A program made the position numbers and the translations under genes. From 43-108 sp001915545 (GTDB lineage: Bacteria > Bacteroidota > Bacteroidia > Bacteroidales > Bacteroidaceae), in assembly GCA_902491215.1 (NCBI GenBank), contig CABUGV010000064.1, positions 1-7,704 of the forward strand: a stretch of DNA of 7,704 nucleotides, read 5' to 3'. Shown here in pieces: positions 1 to 6,739 of the stretch (within the stretch, counting starts at the first letter, position 1; every line of letters begins with the position of its first letter). The notes beneath the pieces were generated by a model, which saw nothing but the letters and a program-made list of their open reading frames with translations, searched no databases and was not told the origin of the DNA.

Positions 1-35
1 ATTTTGTATTGCCGGATGACCCGAAGCCGAGCTTG

Positions 36-88
36 CACCTCCCTCCTCCGCCCTTGGAGCGTAGCGGAAAGGGCGGAGGAGGGAGGTG
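36..88. repeat. GC-rich 20-bp perfect inverted repeat (REP-like or terminator-like palindrome)
   Basis: The arms at 36-55 and 69-88 are exact reverse complements over 20 bases, with a 13-base loop at 56-68. The stem is almost pure C/T on one strand and G/A on the other (CCTCCCTCCTCCGCCC), which is far more GC-rich than its surroundings. No T-run follows it on either strand, so it is not a textbook rho-independent terminator. It stands outside the separate terminator of the barrel gene. It could be a dispersed REP-like palindrome or a transcript-stabilising hairpin for a gene beyond the left edge. The structure is certain; the role is not known. Confidence 0.75.
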
Positions 89-127
89 GAGAAGTTGCAC
101 TTCTAACTTGACTGTAGCACGGATCAG

Positions 128-166
128 AAAACATAGTATGAAGAGGCGTTTCTTCAGGAACTATGT
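128..166 (-). terminator. Rho-independent terminator of the barrel gene
   Basis: Read on the minus strand just after the barrel stop codon, ACATAGT (166-160) pairs with ACTATGT (137-131). An inner stem TGAAGA/TCTTCA (156-151 with 144-139) encloses a six-base loop, and the two stems are separated by a small asymmetric internal loop (3 and 1 bases). The stem runs into TTTT on the minus strand at 131-128. It lies about 30 bases past the stop of the gene at 197-2674, the expected place for its terminator. Confidence 0.6.
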
Positions 167-196
167 AAGCTTTTCGGATGTAGCCACAATCGATTT

Positions 197-2674
197 TTAT
201 TGCATGCGTTTTTCAATATTCTTATTTTGTCTCTTGTCCACGCGACGAGTCTGCATGTTGCCGAAGGTATATGAGAAAGTTATTACACCTGTAACAAATC
301 TCTTGTTTGTAATCGAGAAGCCGTAGTCTTGAAATGTATTGCTTACGGTGACTTTTGGCATTAGGATGTTGTATACACCAGCAGATAAAGAGGCTCTGCG
401 GAACTGCTTCAGCAGATAAAATTCCATTCCATGCGTGGCTGAACGACTGTAAGCCGCTGCACGGCTCTTGCTTGAAAACTGGTATTTGAAATCAAGATAC
501 CAGTTGTGCTTCTTTGACAATGCCAGGTTGCTCTTGACGGTAACGCCATATTTCAAGTCGTCGAAATCTATTTTTCGGTCATTGACTGAGCCGCTTGTAT
601 TCTCATAACCCATGGTAGCTTCGGCTGAAATGTACCAATAATTTTTGAAGAATCTCTTTGATACGAGCAGCGAAATGTCCAAGGCGTGACTGTTTCCGTA
701 ATTGTACAAGTATGTACGTGTCATGTTGCCTACAGGCAGTATGAACTCTGTCCATAGATCCGTATCGTAAAGATAGTCGACGGTCAGCATATAATCGTCA
801 AACATTGTGTAACCCAACATCAGTTCATATCCCTTGCTTGAACGGATGTTAGGATTGTTCTGAATATATGTCGACGGGGAGGTGTAGGTTATGAAAGGAT
901 TTAGGTCCCCGTAGTATGGACGCATTACCGAACTGGTGAAGTCAAGCGAAAGCTCGTGGTCGTCAGAAGGCATATAGAGCAATGACACAGATGGGAAAAC
1001 ATCGAATTCATCTCTATTTATTTTTTCTGAGGTGGTCTGCTGTGTGCCTTGGGCATGATACTTTTCAACGCGGACACCTATTTCTGATTCGAACTTGTCT
1101 GACCAGGCGCGTTGGAAGCTGGCATATCCGGCAATATTGTAATCCTTGTATACGAACCTGTTGGATCTTTGATTGTTGTTTATATAATCCTCACCTGAGC
1201 GGACTCCGTAAAAGAAGTTATTGTCTACTTTTCCATGGTAAGCACTTGCTCCGACTTTTAATTTGTTGTCCTCGTCGAAATAGTATACATAGTCAGCCTG
1301 TCCTCCATATACTCTGGTCTTGATTTCCGGTTGCTGAAGAAAATCTTCTGTTACGATGGACGATGTATTGTCATCACGGCTGTAAATACTGTATATATTT
1401 CGTTTGCTGTTATTGTTCTTGTAATCCAGATCGATACTGAGATTGGAACCTTTATTGTCCATTGTGAAAACATAGTTGAGGTTCGCACTCCAATTAAGGT
1501 TGGCTGTAGGGCTGTTTGTCTTCACGCCTGCTGAATAGACAGAATCTACGAGGCTGCTGCCAATCTTGCCGTAAGAAGTCAATGAGTATGAATGCTGACG
1601 ATAATCTTGACCTCCAAGGCTTATTTGAGCTCCAAGGCGGTGAAGTTCAGAAATCTTATAATTCATATTCAAATATCCACCACCGAACAGTGTTCGGGTA
1701 CTCTCACGAAAATCAGAACTGGTAGTACTGTTGGTTTGCAGATAATCGTATGTTTGGTCTGATTCCTGCCTAAGTTGATTGTAGGAAGTTGTTACCCCTG
1801 CTGTCAAGTCAAACCTTTTCCTTGCATAGTTCATAAAAAGAACTCCATTAGGACTATTGTAATAGCCCTGACTGTCTTCAAGAGTGGCAGTAAGACGTAC
1901 ACCTTCATCCGGTCTTTTTAATACAATATTTATGATTCCGTTGCGGTTTTCTGCGCTATGTGCACTTCCCTTTACTGGAATGATTTCTATGCGGGCAATT
2001 TCGCTTGCAGGAATGCCCTTCAGCATCTGCTCTGCCATTTTGTTGGAGCCTACGCTGCGTCCGTCAATAAGTATATTGGCATCTTTCTTTCCCAAAATGG
2101 ATATTCCTCCTTCAGGTTTTACATCAATCATCGGCATGAATCGCAGGAAATTGTAAGTATTGCTTCCTTTGGTTAAAGGTGATGCAGCAATATTGCGCAT
2201 AACAAATTTGCCTATTTCACGTTCAATTTTTGGTGCATCTGCCGTTATGACTGCATCTTCAAGTTGTGTAGCGATGGCATGCATCCGTATCTCCCGGGCA
2301 GCTTTCATACCAGCTTCGTCTTCTATAAGAAGGTTAACACTTTCGTAACCGATATGGGTCACATTGAGCACAAAGCGCGACGGTACAGAAGTCAGGGTAT
2401 ATTTGCCATCAGAATCAGACGCTGAAATTGAAAGTACCTGGGCTGTTTCTGGATCTGCGACAATCAGATAGACGCCATCAAGCGCACCGCCTTGTTCATC
2501 GAGAACAACTCCAGAAAGTTGGAGTCCCTGAGCAAAAGCACTGGAAAATATACTCAGACATGCCATAAGGCAAAGCATCTTTAACGATAAAAAGAGTCTG
2601 CATCTCTGAACGAATAAAAATTGAATATTTCTACTATGAGCTATTTTATTGACTGACGTATTTTGTTGTTTCAT
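197..2674 (-). CDS. Outer-membrane beta-barrel protein with carboxypeptidase-regulatory-like and TonB-plug-like domains
   Basis: This 825-residue protein is predicted to sit in the outer membrane and to take up or bind an unidentified ligand. A long basic leader and a hydrophobic stretch end at SSAFA-Q (residues 44-49), a likely signal-peptidase I site. Residues about 52-132 form a carboxypeptidase-regulatory-like fold (SGVVLDEQG, GKYTL, HIGYES). LEDAVITA (138-145) resembles a TonB box. Residues about 155-255 look like a plug, with ILIDGRS, IPASEIARIEII and NGIINIVLKRP. The rest is aromatic, strand-rich barrel ending in FVTGVITFSYTFG, followed by a 20-residue basic tail. Family knowledge places it with the OMP_b-brl_3/TonB-receptor-like proteins of Bacteroidota. 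No SusD-like partner is seen. The ATG at 2674 is preferred because the only nearby in-frame ATG, at codon 33, would leave a signal peptide without its basic n-region. Substrate unknown. Confidence 0.88.
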   Translation of the reverse strand: MKQQNTSVNKIAHSRNIQFLFVQRCRLFLSLKMLCLMACLSIFSSAFAQGLQLSGVVLDEQGGALDGVYLIVADPETAQVLSISASDSDGKYTLTSVPSRFVLNVTHIGYESVNLLIEDEAGMKAAREIRMHAIATQLEDAVITADAPKIEREIGKFVMRNIAASPLTKGSNTYNFLRFMPMIDVKPEGGISILGKKDANILIDGRSVGSNKMAEQMLKGIPASEIARIEIIPVKGSAHSAENRNGIINIVLKRPDEGVRLTATLEDSQGYYNSPNGVLFMNYARKRFDLTAGVTTSYNQLRQESDQTYDYLQTNSTTSSDFRESTRTLFGGGYLNMNYKISELHRLGAQISLGGQDYRQHSYSLTSYGKIGSSLVDSVYSAGVKTNSPTANLNWSANLNYVFTMDNKGSNLSIDLDYKNNNSKRNIYSIYSRDDNTSSIVTEDFLQQPEIKTRVYGGQADYVYYFDEDNKLKVGASAYHGKVDNNFFYGVRSGEDYINNNQRSNRFVYKDYNIAGYASFQRAWSDKFESEIGVRVEKYHAQGTQQTTSEKINRDEFDVFPSVSLLYMPSDDHELSLDFTSSVMRPYYGDLNPFITYTSPSTYIQNNPNIRSSKGYELMLGYTMFDDYMLTVDYLYDTDLWTEFILPVGNMTRTYLYNYGNSHALDISLLVSKRFFKNYWYISAEATMGYENTSGSVNDRKIDFDDLKYGVTVKSNLALSKKHNWYLDFKYQFSSKSRAAAYSRSATHGMEFYLLKQFRRASLSAGVYNILMPKVTVSNTFQDYGFSITNKRFVTGVITFSYTFGNMQTRRVDKRQNKNIEKRMQ

Positions 2675-2705
2675 AATTCTTATGGTTATTATTGTAGTTT
2701 TGTTG

Positions 2706-2713
2706 CAAATCTT
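2706..2713 (-). promoter_or_regulatory. Possible -7 box for the barrel gene
   Basis: On the minus strand AAGATTTG matches 7 of 8 positions of the Bacteroidota -7 consensus TAnnTTTG and lies 32 bases before the barrel ATG. No clear TTTG -33 element stands at the usual spacing, so this is a weak candidate. The box lies just past the broken end of the DUF3791 relic. Confidence 0.25.
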
Positions 2714-2725
2714 TATAATTGTGTT

Positions 2726-2874
2726 TTAACGATAGAGACGGCCCACGCACAAATAGGGCAACACTTCATATTGGTCGAACAAAGTGACCACTTCATCCCC
2801 ACTTAACTGATGTTTCTTTCCATACTGCTCGATGCAGAAAGTAAATATGCTATATCGAGTTCTTTGTCTTTCAT
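2726..2874 (-). pseudogene. Frameshifted, 3'-truncated copy of a DUF3791 gene
   Basis: The minus strand from the ATG at 2874 reads MKDKELDIAY, identical to the start of the intact gene at 6496-6720. A 4-base deletion near codon 13 then shifts the frame. In the restored frame it continues CIEQYGKKHQLSGDEVV and reaches LPYL. Similarity stops abruptly at about 2750, and an unrelated tail (CVGRLYR) leads to a stop at 2726-2728. Across the shared 43 codons I count 15 base changes in about 125 aligned bases (about 88% identity). Eleven changed codons are silent and three change a residue. That pattern suggests the copy was under selection before it broke. The intact gene's last 30 codons and the DUF3990 partner have no counterpart here. 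The upstream leader is also shared, to about 2903. Confidence 0.85.
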
Positions 2875-2894
2875 GCTTAATGCTTAGAGTGTGT

Positions 2895-2902
2895 TAAATA
2901 TA
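2895..2902 (-). promoter_or_regulatory. TATATTTA box upstream of the relic, shared with the intact copy
   Basis: On the minus strand TATATTTA (7 of 8 to TAnnTTTG) lies about 20 bases before the relic's ATG. The same octamer sits about 20 bases before the intact gene's ATG, although the bases between box and start differ more. This suggests a kept promoter element. No -33 motif is evident. Confidence 0.3.
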
Positions 2903-2934
2903 CGGATTATTTGTTATATAAATCTATCAGATAG

Positions 2935-3084
2935 TTAATAAAACACATTTTTGTTACTAAAAAAACAATGCCTCGCGCCCATAGCTGGTTCTTCATGTTG
3001 ATTCATCCGTGCACGCCGTATTGCGGTATTAGGCTGATTGGTATACTGATATAATGAGGACATTGAACTTTTAATTTGCGACAT
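2935..3084 (-). CDS. Doubtful 49-codon ORF directly after the peptidase gene
   Basis: The ATG at 3084 follows the peptidase stop without a gap (TAAATG), and the frame stays open for 49 codons to a TAA at 2935. It begins MSQIKSSMSSLYQYTNQPN and contains RRARMNQHEEPAMGARHC. I do not recognise a family. It has no signal peptide, no membrane segment and no motif. The abutting start would allow translational coupling, but an ORF of this length can arise by chance, and the GC-richer middle could be a leftover of an older repeat or gene. Treat it as a candidate only. Confidence 0.2.
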   Translation of the reverse strand: MSQIKSSMSSLYQYTNQPNTAIRRARMNQHEEPAMGARHCFFSNKNVFY

Positions 3085-5370
3085 TTACTGAGTATCCCTA
3101 ATAGGACCCGTAGAAGACTGAGTAATATGTTTCACTGCCTCTTCCAGCATGGTATCCCTTCCTTGCCGGATAGCCTCCGGATCGGGATAGACGAATTTAT
3201 CTATCTTCACCCCGCCGGGATAAGTGCATGTCCCGTTCGGCCAATAGACACCTTGACCTGTAATTCGGGTTGCAACTCCTGATACAAAAGGCACGTACAA
3301 GACACGACCTAAAGTTCCACACGTAGGTTCTCCGATGACGTACCCATTGGGGGCGTTGCCTATCGTCGCAGCAACATGCTCCGCTGCACTCATGGTCAAC
3401 CCGTTTACCAGCACGACAGTTGCACCTTTATAATAATCTGGATTTTCTGTTCCAAACAGTTCCACATTTGGGTTCTTCCGAAAAATGCCCGGTTGCCAAT
3501 AGTCTGCATAGGTATAGTAGAACAAAGCCTTAGGATGAGGATATAGGAATGAAGCAATGGTGTTCGAGCAAGTCCACTCCTTGGGGTATCCCCTCATGTC
3601 GAATATGATGCCTTTGTAATCTTTTACCCCTTTCATTTGTGTCCGAAGTTCTTCCGAATTCAACTGAGTGACATCAAGATACAAAACACTATCCGCCAAC
3701 ATGCGGAAGGGCTCGTGGATCGACGGTTCCGGTTCCTTTCGTTTTTCCCAATAGCGTTCATATACATTGCGGATAGTTACGTCCATGAGTTCATCTCCAC
3801 GTTCTATTGTATAGACTACAGAATCTCCGTCGAAACTGGTATAATATATGGCATATTGGTCGGCGGAGCCGTCTCCAAGATTGTTGTAAATGCGCTTTTC
3901 TTTTCTGATTTCCGCAATAGACTTATGGTTGACTGCTATAATCACATCCCCTTTTTGCAATTCGCAACTGTCCACGGGCAAGAAAAAGAAATCCGTAATG
4001 ATGAATTTGTCATCTTTGAGAACTCCATCAAATGGCAACCATGTAGATTCCATCATGGCATCGGCAACCCTGTTTTTTTCGCACCCGTAAAAATCGCTGT
4101 GTGTGTCCCTCAATTCGCAGGTAATCCTGACGCAGGCTTCCTCGAATGCTTTCCGGTCACGTGCTGTGGCAAAGAGGCGAATGTAGTTCGGCAGAATCTG
4201 TTCCCATTTCTCCTCCATCTGGTACATGTATGGATGGAAATAGTACATCATGTTCCAAAAGCGGAACAATCCCAACATGCGGTAGCCGTCATCATACGTG
4301 GGGATGCTGTCGTAGCAGGTCTCATTATAAAAATAGGTTAGTCGAGCTGAATTCTGCATGTATCCCAAACAATAACATGGTACATTGGTGCCACCCTCCT
4401 GCAAGTCCACAAGACTCCGGTAAAGCTTTTTCTCCTTTTTGCATGGCTTAATCCAATTAAAATGCACTTGCGCTACAATGGAATCCGCCATTGGTGTGAA
4501 ATGTTTCTCTTTGGTGCGTTCCGGCAACCATCGCATCAACTCTTTCACAAACTCCTTGTCGCTTTTTGCGGACAATGCGGAAGGAAGCATCCGGAACAGT
4601 TGGTAGTTCCAGTCATATTCTCCGGCACGGACTACCGGATGGCGATATTTATACATGCCCCACACCTTGCAAATCATGGCAAGACGCTCAACTTCTGCAT
4701 CCGTCAAAGGCCGGTCGTGGAAACTGAATTTGGAAGATGTGTCGAATTCATGGTCTGCATTGGCAGGAGGAATGGGGTAACATTCGTCTATCGGCTTGCC
4801 ATCCAACAATAATTTTAAGTTTTTCAAACTTATCGTGTCCGGCTTATCGCCTCCAATTGCAACTGCTATCATCATTTCCTTATCTACCGACTTGTCAAAA
4901 GGCTGTGTGATACTAATGTTTTGCCATTCATGGAACGGCTTGATATCGACCGCGATATCATTATCCTTCTGTTTCAAAAGAAGCTGTGCCTGATTTCCTT
5001 CGCCTATTAATACGTCCGCCGAAAAAGTAATTGAATCGGCATCCATGGCAAACGGATTGCTAAAGTAATGCCAATATTGTCTGGAACTTTTGGTAGTATC
5101 CGCAAGAATAAAATCAAGGACTTTTTCTTTCCCTTGAAACCTCCGTTTGGCCTTGGTATTCCCCTGCGAATAAAAGTTCCATCTGCCACAATCATTCACC
5201 TGGTAAAAAGAGGTTCTATATTTGTCTGTCATCAGCGAATCGGAAAGCACAGGAAATTCCGTGAGCATCACCTGATACTCCGTACGTAGCAACTTTTGAG
5301 CATAAGTCGGCTGGAGAAAAAACATAAAGCCTAAGAGGCTAATGACAAACGGTATAGCATTCATAATCAT
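3085..5370 (-). CDS. Exported S41-family (tricorn/CtpA-like) serine peptidase
   Basis: This is a 761-residue protein, probably periplasmic or surface-exposed. From the ATG at 5370 a signal peptide runs to PTYA-Q (residue 24). Residues about 90-190 are strand-rich and may be a jelly-roll-like domain. A helical region follows, then the S41 part: CELRDTH with His424, a PDZ-like segment around 445-535 (LQKGDVIIAVN), IIFDMRG (588-594), the nucleophile motif NGLTMSAAE with Ser661, and GEPTCGTLG (680-688). The CtpA-type catalytic lysine is not apparent near GTLG. His424 in the THS motif points to the tricorn-like Ser/His arrangement instead (inference from the family). The frame is open seven codons further to a TTG at 5391, but ATG 5370 or ATG 5364 gives a cleaner signal peptide. 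The gene lies in the same direction as the barrel gene, with about 410 bases between them. Substrate unknown. Confidence 0.87.
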   Translation of the reverse strand: MIMNAIPFVISLLGFMFFLQPTYAQKLLRTEYQVMLTEFPVLSDSLMTDKYRTSFYQVNDCGRWNFYSQGNTKAKRRFQGKEKVLDFILADTTKSSRQYWHYFSNPFAMDADSITFSADVLIGEGNQAQLLLKQKDNDIAVDIKPFHEWQNISITQPFDKSVDKEMMIAVAIGGDKPDTISLKNLKLLLDGKPIDECYPIPPANADHEFDTSSKFSFHDRPLTDAEVERLAMICKVWGMYKYRHPVVRAGEYDWNYQLFRMLPSALSAKSDKEFVKELMRWLPERTKEKHFTPMADSIVAQVHFNWIKPCKKEKKLYRSLVDLQEGGTNVPCYCLGYMQNSARLTYFYNETCYDSIPTYDDGYRMLGLFRFWNMMYYFHPYMYQMEEKWEQILPNYIRLFATARDRKAFEEACVRITCELRDTHSDFYGCEKNRVADAMMESTWLPFDGVLKDDKFIITDFFFLPVDSCELQKGDVIIAVNHKSIAEIRKEKRIYNNLGDGSADQYAIYYTSFDGDSVVYTIERGDELMDVTIRNVYERYWEKRKEPEPSIHEPFRMLADSVLYLDVTQLNSEELRTQMKGVKDYKGIIFDMRGYPKEWTCSNTIASFLYPHPKALFYYTYADYWQPGIFRKNPNVELFGTENPDYYKGATVVLVNGLTMSAAEHVAATIGNAPNGYVIGEPTCGTLGRVLYVPFVSGVATRITGQGVYWPNGTCTYPGGVKIDKFVYPDPEAIRQGRDTMLEEAVKHITQSSTGPIRDTQ

Positions 5371-5783
5371 ATATATTATACAATGAATCAATTATTTGAA
5401 TTTCAATATAAACGTTCCCGTCAATAGATGCCTTCTATAACAAATATTTTCACAAATATCCATTACTACGCATTTAAAGAACATTGATCGAAAATAATCG
5501 GGATACTATACAGCAAGCAATCTTTTATTCTGTAAGCCTTTAGTTGATAAATTCTCTTAAACTGGTAGCCGTGGAACAATCTTGCAACTTGTCGCATCGA
5601 ACTGTCACACTTTTACGGGGCTATTTCTTCCAGGACTTCGTTGTCATCATCGTCAATCAGTAGTTCCACTTAAAAATGCAAAACACCTTCAAACGCCTAA
5701 TAAGCTATTCGGGAAAAATGCAAATTTGTTGCAACGTATCGTCCACTTGGGAAGATTCGATGTTTACTTGGTTTTTTATTCCC
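5371..5783. other. Spacer with no supported gene; possible decayed repeat
   Basis: This 413-base gap should hold the peptidase promoter. On the minus strand the octamers GATATTTG (5460-5453) and AATATTTG (5448-5441) each match 7 of 8 positions of TAnnTTTG, but neither has a good -33 partner. At 5613-5669 the minus strand has an 18-codon GTG-started frame rich in acidic residues (VELLIDDDDNEVLEEIAP, then TAA). It is preceded directly by an in-frame stop and may be the C-terminal stump of a lost gene. The 5560-5700 part is less AT-rich than its flanks. No terminal inverted repeats or target duplications were seen. Confidence 0.4.
5714..5733 (-). terminator. Weak terminator-like hairpin after the three-gene operon
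   Basis: On the minus strand, about 50 bases past the stop of the 78-aa gene, TGCAA pairs with TTGCA around a five-base loop and runs straight into TTTTT. The stem is only five base pairs and AT-rich, so it is a marginal terminator, although its position fits the end of the operon. Confidence 0.3.
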
Positions 5784-6020
5784 TTATTTATTTCCTTTCT
5801 GATTCAGTTCGTCTACAAATTCCTGATAGAGAGCTACAGGTCCGTAATGCCACAGCTTTGTGGTTTCGTCGGCCAGCCTTTTGTAAGTGTCCGAATGATA
5901 GAAACGGCGCATGGCCTCAATGATTGTGACGTGGTGTTCGTGCGCATAGATTTGCACCACACGGCTGACTTTGCCGGGCAGCAACAGATACAGGTTCTTG
6001 TTGGTTATGTCCAGATTCAT
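5784..6020 (-). CDS. Small helical protein, third gene of the DUF3791/DUF3990 operon
   Basis: This 78-residue protein is predicted to be soluble, with no signal peptide or membrane segment. Visible features are LLPGKVSRVVQIYAHEHHV (helical), EAMRRFYHSDTYKRL and a tail LYQEFVDELNQKGNK. The pattern K-x-x-x-V-V-x-x-x-A, then EAM-x-x-FY-x-S-x-T-Y-x-x-L, recalls small proteins found next to DUF3990 genes, possibly in the DUF3791 group; I am not certain of the family. Its ATG (6020-6018) overlaps the DUF3990 stop in an ATGA, so it is almost surely translated with that gene. The position suggests an accessory factor or a second neutralising partner of the DUF3990 protein. It could equally be a target-recognition or regulatory subunit. 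Confidence 0.75.
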   Translation of the reverse strand: MNLDITNKNLYLLLPGKVSRVVQIYAHEHHVTIIEAMRRFYHSDTYKRLADETTKLWHYGPVALYQEFVDELNQKGNK

Positions 6021-6499
6021 AGGCTGACCTCCTTGGCTTCTTTAAATTTCAGGCAAGCAAGTGAGTGGGAAGTGTGAAACAACAACTGATCGACCAACAC
6101 ATATGTTTTCAGCTCTTTTATTAGTTCTTGTTTGTTCAGCAGGCCACCTTCGTACAATGCAAATGCAGCATACACGCGATCGTTTGCTACGGGCCCCCAC
6201 ACAATGTCGTATGCGTGGTGGTAATTCATGTCCATCCGGTTGCCCATCACAAAATCGAGCCATTCTTCGGTAGCTCCTTTGAAATGAAGCACGTTGAGGT
6301 GTGATGAGCTGGCTTCGTTCCACTCATATATGTTGACGTACCCTTTGCTGCCCGTACCTTTTAACTTTCGTCTGACCCAAAGAACTGCTTGTTCCTCGGA
6401 CGTCGTGGTATAGAAACCGTTCCCATAATCCAACGCTCGGTTGGCTTCCCTTATTTCAGGTTTTTCTACCTGCTCTATGCTACCATGATATACTATCAT
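6017..6499 (-). CDS. DUF3990-family protein, ADP-ribosyltransferase-like toxin candidate
   Basis: This is a 160-residue cytoplasmic protein. MIVYHGS at the start (His5) and LDYGNGFYTT with QAVLW (residues 23-41) match the first two motifs of the H-Y-E class of ADP-ribosyltransferases: His in the first strand, then the G-x-G-FYTT block with Tyr30. The middle carries EEWLDFVMGNR (78-88) and DIVWGPVANDRVY (98-110), both typical of DUF3990. A possible third-motif residue is Gln138 in VDQLLFHT. Family knowledge places DUF3990 in the ADP-ribosyltransferase clan; activity of this protein is inference. Length is normal and no key motif looks broken. The ATG (6499-6497) overlaps the upstream DUF3791 stop in ATGA, and its own TGA overlaps the next ATG. 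The likely role is toxin or effector of a toxin-antitoxin-like operon; substrate unknown. Confidence 0.85.
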   Translation of the reverse strand: MIVYHGSIEQVEKPEIREANRALDYGNGFYTTTSEEQAVLWVRRKLKGTGSKGYVNIYEWNEASSSHLNVLHFKGATEEWLDFVMGNRMDMNYHHAYDIVWGPVANDRVYAAFALYEGGLLNKQELIKELKTYVLVDQLLFHTSHSLACLKFKEAKEVSL

Positions 6500-6720
6500 A
6501 CCGTTGCTTCCTCATGTTTTTTTATCAGTTCATCTATTTCCTCCATCAGCCACTGGTAACCTTGCGTATGCAACACCTCGAAATTATCCTTCAGATAGGG
6601 CAACACTTCGTATCGGTCGAACAGGGAGACTACTTCGTCCCCGCTCAACTGATGTTTTTTTCCATACTGCTCGATGCAGAATGAAAGAAAATAGGCGATA
6701 TCAAGTTCTTTGTCTTTCAT
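6496..6720 (-). CDS. DUF3791-family protein, candidate antitoxin or partner of the DUF3990 protein
   Basis: This 74-residue, acidic, soluble protein is probably all helical. It shows the DUF3791 pattern: a start with FLSFCIEQYGKKHQLSGDEVV, then SLFDRYEVLPYL, then FEVLHTQGYQWLMEEIDELI. No DNA-binding motif is obvious. It is the first gene of the operon and shares an ATGA overlap with the DUF3990 gene, the usual order for an antitoxin that must be made before its toxin. Family pairing of DUF3791 with DUF3990 is recalled knowledge; neutralisation is inferred. The start has no Shine-Dalgarno sequence, as is common in Bacteroidota; ATG 6720 is supported by the identical MKDKELDIAY start of the relic at 2874. 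A broken second copy lies at 2726-2874. Confidence 0.87.
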   Translation of the reverse strand: MKDKELDIAYFLSFCIEQYGKKHQLSGDEVVSLFDRYEVLPYLKDNFEVLHTQGYQWLMEEIDELIKKHEEATV

Positions 6721-6739
6721 GCTTAATGCTTTGGCTTGC

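Noticed and set aside
9..326. A 105-codon plus-strand open frame through the palindrome
   Set aside because: It runs through the GC-rich palindrome and the terminator hairpin and into the antisense of the barrel's 3' end. The product is low in complexity at its start and unlike any family I know.
3637..4341. A 234-codon plus-strand open frame
   Set aside because: It is antisense to the S41 peptidase, whose domains and motifs are clear. The plus-strand product has no recognisable motif and no start context, so it is an overlap artefact.
5368..5391. TTG at 5391 as the start of the peptidase
   Set aside because: It would add seven residues before ATG 5370 without improving the signal peptide. 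ATG starts at 5370 and 5364 are closer to the hydrophobic core and more usual.
5672..5724. Direct repeat AAAAATGCAAA at 5672-5682 and 5714-5724 as an element boundary
   Set aside because: Eleven AT-rich bases repeated 42 bases apart in a spacer are easily due to chance; no inverted ends or inserted gene lie between them.
5582..6077. Two overlapping plus-strand frames of 113 and 133 codons
   Set aside because: Most of their length is antisense to the 78-aa and DUF3990 genes. Those minus-strand genes are supported by family patterns and ATGA overlaps, so the plus-strand frames are not credible.
6042..6323. A 93-codon minus-strand frame inside the DUF3990 gene
   Set aside because: It is a different frame of the same strand within a gene with clear motifs, and the arginine-rich product has no family resemblance.
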